6,501 bases of DNA, from the NCBI GenBank assembly GCA_030424825.1, contig JAUHWE010000276.1, forward strand, positions 1 to 6,501, written 5' to 3'. Below the pieces are notes generated by a model. The model ran no database searches and had not been told where the DNA came from. It saw nothing but the letters and a program-made list of their open reading frames with translations. The translations under genes and the position numbers were made by a program. Shown here piece by piece: positions 1 to 4,097 of the stretch. How positions within the stretch are numbered: position 1 is the stretch's first letter; every line of letters begins with the position of its first letter. Origin of the DNA: Verrucomicrobiia bacterium. Its GTDB lineage: Bacteria > Verrucomicrobiota > Verrucomicrobiia > Opitutales > Opitutaceae.

Positions 1-1348
1 GCATTCCATACTAAGGAATTTCGGAATCCTAGGCCAAGGTCGCTACATTCTCGAAAGCATTGGACCCGAGCTACGCCAGTATCTATATTTGAATGACACT
101 GAAGAGCGACCGTTCAATCGCAACGAGCGCTCAGAAGTCTATCGCAAAGCGCAAAACATCAACTCCGCTTCTTCATTCGGCTCGCAGAAGAATTTCGACT
201 CCACCGAAGTCAAGGTGCGGCATGCGATGTTTCCCATTCGGAAAATCGAGCTTAAACCCACAAGTGTAACGTTTGGGGAGGAACGCGGTTGCCCCAATCC
301 CTACACGCTGAAACGGCCCTTTATCATTAGCGCAATGAGTTTCGGCTCTCTCGGTGAAAAAGCGGTGCGGGCTTTCGCGCGTGGCGCCAAACAAGCAGGA
401 ACGTTAATGAATACCGGTGAGGGGGGTTACCCGAAGTACCATCTGGAAGAGGGCTGCGATCTGATATTCCAAATGGGAACCGCCAAATTCGGCGTCAGGG
501 GTGAAGACGGTCGTCTCGACGATCAGAAGCTACGCGATCTTGCTGGGCAAGAAACGATCAGGATGATCGAGATCAAATTCTCTCAGGGAGCGAAGCCCGG
601 CAAGGGAGGCCTACTCCCCAAGGAGAAAATCACTCCGGAAATCTCCGAGCTGCGAGGAGTTCCGATGGGGCAGGACGTCATTTCTCCACCCAGCCACATG
701 GAATGCGTGGATCTCGAAAGCAGTGTAAGTTTCATCCAGCACGTCCAAAACGTGTCTCAGCTTCCGGTGGGGATAAAGATGTGCATCGGCAACCCTGCCG
801 AGTTTGAGGGCCTTGTCTCTGAAATGAAACGACAGGATGTCTTTCCCGACTGGATCACCATAGACGGTGCGGAAGGGGGTACCGGAGCCGCACCCAAGGC
901 CTTTATGGATCGCGTGGGTCTTCCTCTTTTTCCGGCTCTCAAGCGAGTGGACGACATCCTGACTGAGCACGATGTCCGGAACCGCCTCAAACTGATCGCC
1001 TCGGGGAAGCTGGTGGGTCCGGGACGCCAACTAATTGCCTTTTGCCTAGGAGCTGACGTGGTCAGTTCCGCTCGGGGATTCATGCTCTCGATTGGCTGTA
1101 TCCAAGCAATGCAATGCGGCAACAATACCTGCCCGGTGGGCATCACCACCCACGATCCAGACCTTCAACGAGGTCTCGATATCGACTTGAAGGCCAAACG
1201 CGTCGCCCAGTACATGGACAATCTAGAGCACGATTTGCAGGAGTTGCTTTGCGCGACTGGCTGCCGCTCCGTCCAAGATCTTTCATTCGAGCATTTGTAC
1301 GTGCCAAAAGACTCTACTTTACACACCTTTATTAGCAGCTCGCACTAG
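1..1348 (+). CDS. FMN-binding glutamate synthase-domain protein (GltB2/YerD-like), 5'-truncated by the window edge
   Basis: The 448 visible codons, read from base 2, form the C-terminal bulk of a stand-alone glutamate synthase central/FMN-domain protein. Numbering from the edge, visible motifs are SAMSFGSLG (110-118), NTGEGG (137-142), the K-x-x-QGAKPGKGGLLP segment (192-206) and DGAEGGTGAAP (288-298). A CX5CX4C set at 366, 372 and 377 matches the spacing of the 3Fe-4S ligands of GltB-type enzymes. A TTG at 89 could be read as a start. However, the 29 upstream codons (HSILRNFGILGQGRYILES...) are open and match the usual N-terminal region of this family, so the gene begins outside the window. 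Family members are about 500-530 residues and often carry N-terminal membrane helices, which would lie in the missing part. No glutamine amidotransferase domain is visible, so true glutamate synthase activity is doubtful; an FMN/Fe-S oxidoreductase role is the safe reading. The stop is TAG, 32 bp before the DoxX-like gene. Confidence 0.93.
   Translation, partial: HSILRNFGILGQGRYILESIGPELRQYLYLNDTEERPFNRNERSEVYRKAQNINSASSFGSQKNFDSTEVKVRHAMFPIRKIELKPTSVTFGEERGCPNPYTLKRPFIISAMSFGSLGEKAVRAFARGAKQAGTLMNTGEGGYPKYHLEEGCDLIFQMGTAKFGVRGEDGRLDDQKLRDLAGQETIRMIEIKFSQGAKPGKGGLLPKEKITPEISELRGVPMGQDVISPPSHMECVDLESSVSFIQHVQNVSQLPVGIKMCIGNPAEFEGLVSEMKRQDVFPDWITIDGAEGGTGAAPKAFMDRVGLPLFPALKRVDDILTEHDVRNRLKLIASGKLVGPGRQLIAFCLGADVVSSARGFMLSIGCIQAMQCGNNTCPVGITTHDPDLQRGLDIDLKAKRVAQYMDNLEHDLQELLCATGCRSVQDLSFEHLYVPKDSTLHTFISSSH
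1097..1132 (+). other. Codons for the predicted 3Fe-4S cluster ligands (CX5CX4C)
   Basis: Cysteine codons at 1097-1099, 1115-1117 and 1130-1132 encode C-IQAMQ-C-GNNT-C followed by PVG. The spacing and the C-P-V-G ending correspond to the cluster-binding loop known from the FMN domain of glutamate synthases. All three cysteines are present, so the cluster is predicted to be intact. Confidence 0.8.
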
Positions 1349-1380
1349 CGAGTTAGAGTTCTACCCCAAGTATACCAATC

Positions 1381-1803
1381 ATGAAAAACCGGACTTCCAC
1401 TATAATATCTTGGATCGCCCAAATCGTAGCGGTCGTCATTTTGGGACAAACACTTTTCTTCAAGTTCAGCGGAGCGAGCGAATCGGTTCAGCTATTTACC
1501 GAACTAGAAATGGAACCGGAAGGGCGTATTCTAATTGGCATCCTAGAACTGGTGGCCTGCATCCTACTATTGATTCCATCCAGTATCAATTTTGGGGCAA
1601 TGCTGGCCTCCGGACTCATGATGGGAGCTATCATTGGCCATTTCACCAAGCTAGGCTGGGAGGGAGAACGGCTTCAGCTCGGCCTGCTTGCGGTGATCGT
1701 GCTAATCGCCTGTTCCATCGTTTTGTTTATCCGAAGACACAACATTCCATTGCTCGGATATGCCCTCAAGGACCGACCGAATCCTGATGATCTGGCCCCA
1801 TGA
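1381..1803 (+). CDS. DoxX-like family integral membrane protein
   Basis: A 140-residue hydrophobic protein with four predicted membrane helices at about residues 9-28, 48-66, 69-88 and 98-117, and a polar C-terminal tail (KDRPNPDDLAP). The pattern is typical of DoxX-like proteins: helix 1, then a KFSGASESVQLF segment, a second helix opening with the GILEL motif, and a third ending in IIGHFTKLG. Members sit in the cytoplasmic membrane. Some have been linked to quinone/thiosulfate or oxidative-stress redox chemistry, but most have no known function. The ATG follows the preceding gene by 32 bp, with no terminator-like hairpin seen between them, so co-transcription is likely. No Shine-Dalgarno sequence is evident, but the start gives the normal family length. 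Its link to the FMN/Fe-S protein suggests membrane redox work; this is inference from position only. Confidence 0.85.
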   Translation: MKNRTSTIISWIAQIVAVVILGQTLFFKFSGASESVQLFTELEMEPEGRILIGILELVACILLLIPSSINFGAMLASGLMMGAIIGHFTKLGWEGERLQLGLLAVIVLIACSIVLFIRRHNIPLLGYALKDRPNPDDLAP

Positions 1804-2001
1804 CCGACGGCAGCCAAACTATGAATATTTTCCCAGCGATCCAGAGTGTCACCAGAAAACATAGCTTAACACTTGCTTTCCAATTACTTAGCTAGTGTTC
1901 GGACGATTGGGTTTCAGAAACGTAATCGCACTTTTACACGAGGGATAAGAAATTGGTAATTTTTTTGAATGCTTCAGAGAGAAACGCATCTAATCCCGTA
2001 A
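1804..2001. other. Intergenic region, 198 bp, no gene seen
   Basis: No convincing coding frame, RNA gene or strong sigma-70 promoter was recognised. The stretch from about 1860 is A/T-richer than its neighbours and holds a T-run at 1960-1966. It should contain the promoter for the gene at 2002. The only clear structure is the inverted repeat at 1868-1899. Confidence 0.5.
1868..1899. repeat. Imperfect inverted repeat upstream of the membrane protein gene
   Basis: AACACT at 1868-1873 is repeated in reverse complement as AGTGTT at 1894-1899. The arms extend inward by a T/T mismatch and a GC/GC match, giving 9-base arms with one mismatch around a 14-base centre. It lies 65 bp after the DoxX-like stop and about 100 bp before the next start. 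No T-run follows, so it is a poor intrinsic terminator; a regulator-binding site is an alternative. Six-base perfect arms can arise by chance. Confidence 0.3.
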
Positions 2002-2766
2002 ATGCGAGATTCTCGAGGCAAATACACCTTGGACGAGCTTCTTCAAGTGAAGCGCGCCGAAAAACCGTCTCCTGATTTCTGGAATAAGTTCGAGAACGAC
2101 CTCCGTTTGAAACAGAGACGAATGCTCCAGCGCCAGCCGGTCGAAGACCTTGGTGAAGAAGTTACCGTTTGGAACCGCTTCCGCCATTTTAGCCTCCTTT
2201 GCGGGGCAGCGACTTCTTGCGGAGTGGTTGGCTTTGTTATCATGAAAATGCTAAGCCCCGACTTCGTCACCGATTCCAACGAAGATCCGAGCGCTTCGCC
2301 TGTCCTAGAAATAGCCACCGTAGAAGCGAATTCCCTAACATCTCCCACTCAACAGAATTCTGAGCAGCCCGCGTTTTTCGAAGTGGCCCAGACAGACGTT
2401 GCGGCACATAGGCTTTCCAAGAATACTGAGATTTCCGAAACTCCCAACCAATCGGTTGAGCTCGCCTCAAACCAATCAGTTCATTCGTCGCCGCTTCCAG
2501 ACTCATACGTCTTGGAAATCGACACTCCTTTCCAGTCAATCAACATTGACGAAACGATCGCCTTCAATGCGGATGAAAACATCACTTCTAAATTGATGGA
2601 GAAGTACACGCATCCCCTCAGCGACCGAGGCTGGAAATACACTCAGCTGGTATCCAATCAGGCCGATCCACTCAATCGGATATCCGCCATGGCCTTAGAT
2701 TCCAAGGTCTTTAGCAGTGACTCGCGAAGCGAGATCAAGTGGAACGCCTTGACCTTGAAGTTCTAG
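2002..2766 (+). CDS. Hypothetical single-pass membrane protein with an Opitutae-type N-terminal motif
   Basis: A 254-residue protein whose function I do not recognise. Residues 1-60 are charged and probably cytoplasmic, with a YTLDELLQVKRAEKPSPDFW motif followed by a basic helix-like segment (about 27-44, KFENDLRLKQRRML). One hydrophobic segment at about 62-83 (HFSLLCGAATSCGVVGFVIM) is predicted to span the membrane with the basic N-terminus inside. The remaining 170 residues would be outside the cytoplasm and are rich in Ser, Thr, Asn, Gln and acidic residues, with no recognised fold; the last 55 residues look more ordered. The layout (short cytoplasmic part, one helix, long exported part) resembles membrane-bound anti-sigma regulators, but no sigma-factor gene lies beside it, so that is only a thought. 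The ATG has no Shine-Dalgarno sequence at normal distance. The gene is separated on both sides by gaps and is probably transcribed alone. Confidence 0.78.
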   Translation: MRDSRGKYTLDELLQVKRAEKPSPDFWNKFENDLRLKQRRMLQRQPVEDLGEEVTVWNRFRHFSLLCGAATSCGVVGFVIMKMLSPDFVTDSNEDPSASPVLEIATVEANSLTSPTQQNSEQPAFFEVAQTDVAAHRLSKNTEISETPNQSVELASNQSVHSSPLPDSYVLEIDTPFQSINIDETIAFNADENITSKLMEKYTHPLSDRGWKYTQLVSNQADPLNRISAMALDSKVFSSDSRSEIKWNALTLKF

Positions 2767-2795
2767 GCAGATTCCAATCACCGGAAATTTGGCTC

Positions 2796-2831
2796 GGTTG
2801 ACTCCGTAGCAACCAAAGCGGGCTTTGCTTT
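2796..2831. terminator. Two abutting small hairpins, possible weak terminator after the membrane protein gene
   Basis: GGTTG (2796-2800) pairs with CAACC (2810-2814) across a 9-base loop. Immediately next to it, AAAGC (2815-2819) pairs with GCTTT (2827-2831) across a 7-base loop. A competing pairing is CGGGC (2819-2823) with GCCCG (2837-2841). The structures begin 29 bp after the stop at 2766. There is no following T-run, so Rho-independent termination is not assured. They could equally be leader structure for the downstream aminotransferase gene. Confidence 0.3.
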
Positions 2832-2907
2832 AAGCGGCCCGGCCTCAATACTCCTTCGTTACCGGCTTGCGTTCAGGGCCCCAAAATGTCGAGTTGTCGT
2901 ATCCGAT

Positions 2908-4071
2908 ATGAAATTCGCCCACCGAATCCAAAATCTTAAGCCTGAAGGCGCCTATCGAGTGATGGGACTGGCTCAGGCTCTGGAAAAAAAGGGCCGTGAC
3001 ATTGTTCATCTGGAAATCGGCCAGCCTGATTTTAGTACGTTCCCACCCATTGCCAAAGAAGGGAAAGCGGCGATCGATGCCGGTTTCACACGCTACAATC
3101 CCTCCGAAGGCTACTCGGACCTTCGAGAAGCAATCGCCCACTACTCCGAAAAAAGGGGGATCGCGGCCAGCCCTTCCCAAGTAGTCGTGGGACCAGGGGC
3201 TAAACCCGTCCTCCTATTTCCCCTTCTTGCCCTTCTCGAAAAAGGAGACGAAGTACTCTATCCAGACCCTGGCTTTCCCTCCTATCGAGCGGATATTGAA
3301 ATCGCTGGCGGCATACCCGTTCCCGTTCCACTGGTTGAAGCGAATAGTTTCTCATTCGATCTGGAAGCGCTCAGAAGCCGCATCACAAAAAATACCCGAC
3401 TTCTAATCCTCAACTCTCCCGCCAATCCAACCGGTGGGGTTATTTCAAACTCCGACTTGCAAGAAATTGCCGCGCTCGCTCGAAAGCATGACTTCTGGGT
3501 GCTCAGCGACGAAATCTACTCCCGACTGGTCTACGATCAATCGGATGCTGAGAGCATCTATGCCCTCGACGGGATGAGTGAACGTACGATAATCGTAGAC
3601 GGGTTTTCCAAATCCTATGCGATGACAGGATGGCGGCTTGGGTACGCCATCATGCCAAACGCCCTCGCTGAAAAAGTGTCGCTACTGTTGATGCATGCGG
3701 TCGGATGCACAGCCGGGTTCACCCAAAGAGCAGGCATCGTCGCTATTGAGCAATGTGATGACGCTGTTTCCGATATCGTAAAGCAGTATCAACTACGACG
3801 TGACCAATTCGTCCAAGGCCTCAACCAGATTGATGGCTTCAACTGTCGCCTTCCCGAAGGCGCCTTCTACGCATTTCCCAATGTTTCCGAAATCGGGATT
3901 CCCTCTTCCACATTAGCAGAAAGACTGCTTAATGAAGCAGGCGTCGCCTGTCTTTCAGGAACTGACTTTGGAAAAAACGGCGAGGGGTATCTCCGATTCA
4001 GCTACGCAGCCTCCCGAGAACAACTCGCAAAAGCTGTCGAGCGAATTAGCTCGTTTGTCTCCACCTTATAG
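2908..4071 (+). CDS. Pyridoxal phosphate-dependent aminotransferase, class I/II (aspartate aminotransferase-like)
   Basis: A complete 387-residue fold-type I aminotransferase, the usual length for the family. Visible hallmarks in order are EIGQPDF (36-42) near the substrate pocket, YNPSEGYSDLREAIA (63-77), GPGAK (95-99) for cofactor phosphate binding, NSPANPTGG (169-177) with the cofactor-contacting Asn173, and DEIYSRLVYD (201-210) with Asp201 at the pyridine nitrogen and Tyr204. SKSYAMTGWRLGY (234-246) carries the Schiff-base Lys235 and phosphate-binding Arg243. YLRFSYA (361-367) carries Arg363, which normally binds the substrate alpha-carboxylate. All catalytic residues are present, so the enzyme should be active, in the cytoplasm. 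It transfers an amino group between an amino acid and a 2-oxo acid. Substrate (aspartate, alanine, aromatic, arginine-type) cannot be told from sequence reading, so no symbol is given. The ATG gives the expected N-terminus, and no Shine-Dalgarno is seen. It stands apart from upstream genes by 141 bp. Confidence 0.95.
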   Translation: MKFAHRIQNLKPEGAYRVMGLAQALEKKGRDIVHLEIGQPDFSTFPPIAKEGKAAIDAGFTRYNPSEGYSDLREAIAHYSEKRGIAASPSQVVVGPGAKPVLLFPLLALLEKGDEVLYPDPGFPSYRADIEIAGGIPVPVPLVEANSFSFDLEALRSRITKNTRLLILNSPANPTGGVISNSDLQEIAALARKHDFWVLSDEIYSRLVYDQSDAESIYALDGMSERTIIVDGFSKSYAMTGWRLGYAIMPNALAEKVSLLLMHAVGCTAGFTQRAGIVAIEQCDDAVSDIVKQYQLRRDQFVQGLNQIDGFNCRLPEGAFYAFPNVSEIGIPSSTLAERLLNEAGVACLSGTDFGKNGEGYLRFSYAASREQLAKAVERISSFVSTL

Positions 4072-4076
4072 AAAGC

Positions 4077-4088
4077 TTCAGAGCTGAA
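4077..4088. repeat. Short palindrome between convergent genes
   Basis: TTCAG (4077-4081) and CTGAA (4084-4088) are perfect inverted arms around AG. An overlapping alternative is AGCT-TCAG-AGCT at 4074-4085. The site occupies most of the 26-bp gap between the stops of the two convergent genes (4071 and 4098), where a shared bidirectional terminator would be expected. The stem is very short and lacks a strong T-run, so this is weak support. Confidence 0.25.
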
Positions 4089-4097
4089 AATCGGTCA

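Noticed and set aside
611..1149. Open frames on the minus strand (611-1030 and 757-1149)
   Set aside because: They lie wholly inside the conserved FMN-domain gene on the other strand and their translations show no recognisable domain.
1114..1335. Plus-strand 73-codon frame overlapping the end of the FMN protein
   Set aside because: Arg/Pro-rich out-of-frame product overlapping the Fe-S ligand region of the real gene; a typical shadow.
1410..1787. Plus-strand 125-codon frame inside the DoxX-like gene
   Set aside because: The alternative frame lacks hydrophobic helices or any family signal, whereas the 1381 frame gives a coherent four-helix membrane protein.
1674..1862. Minus-strand 62-codon frame reaching into the 1804-2001 gap
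   Set aside because: Mostly antisense to the DoxX-like gene, with no recognisable motif and no ribosome binding site.
1873..1901. Sigma-70 promoter with TTGCTT as the -35 box
   Set aside because: No acceptable -10 hexamer sits 16-18 bases downstream (TGTTCG at the expected place), so the call is not supported.
2043..2539. Minus-strand frames antisense to the orphan membrane protein
   Set aside because: Basic, low-quality translations. The plus frame has an N-terminal motif and a clear membrane helix, making it the better candidate.
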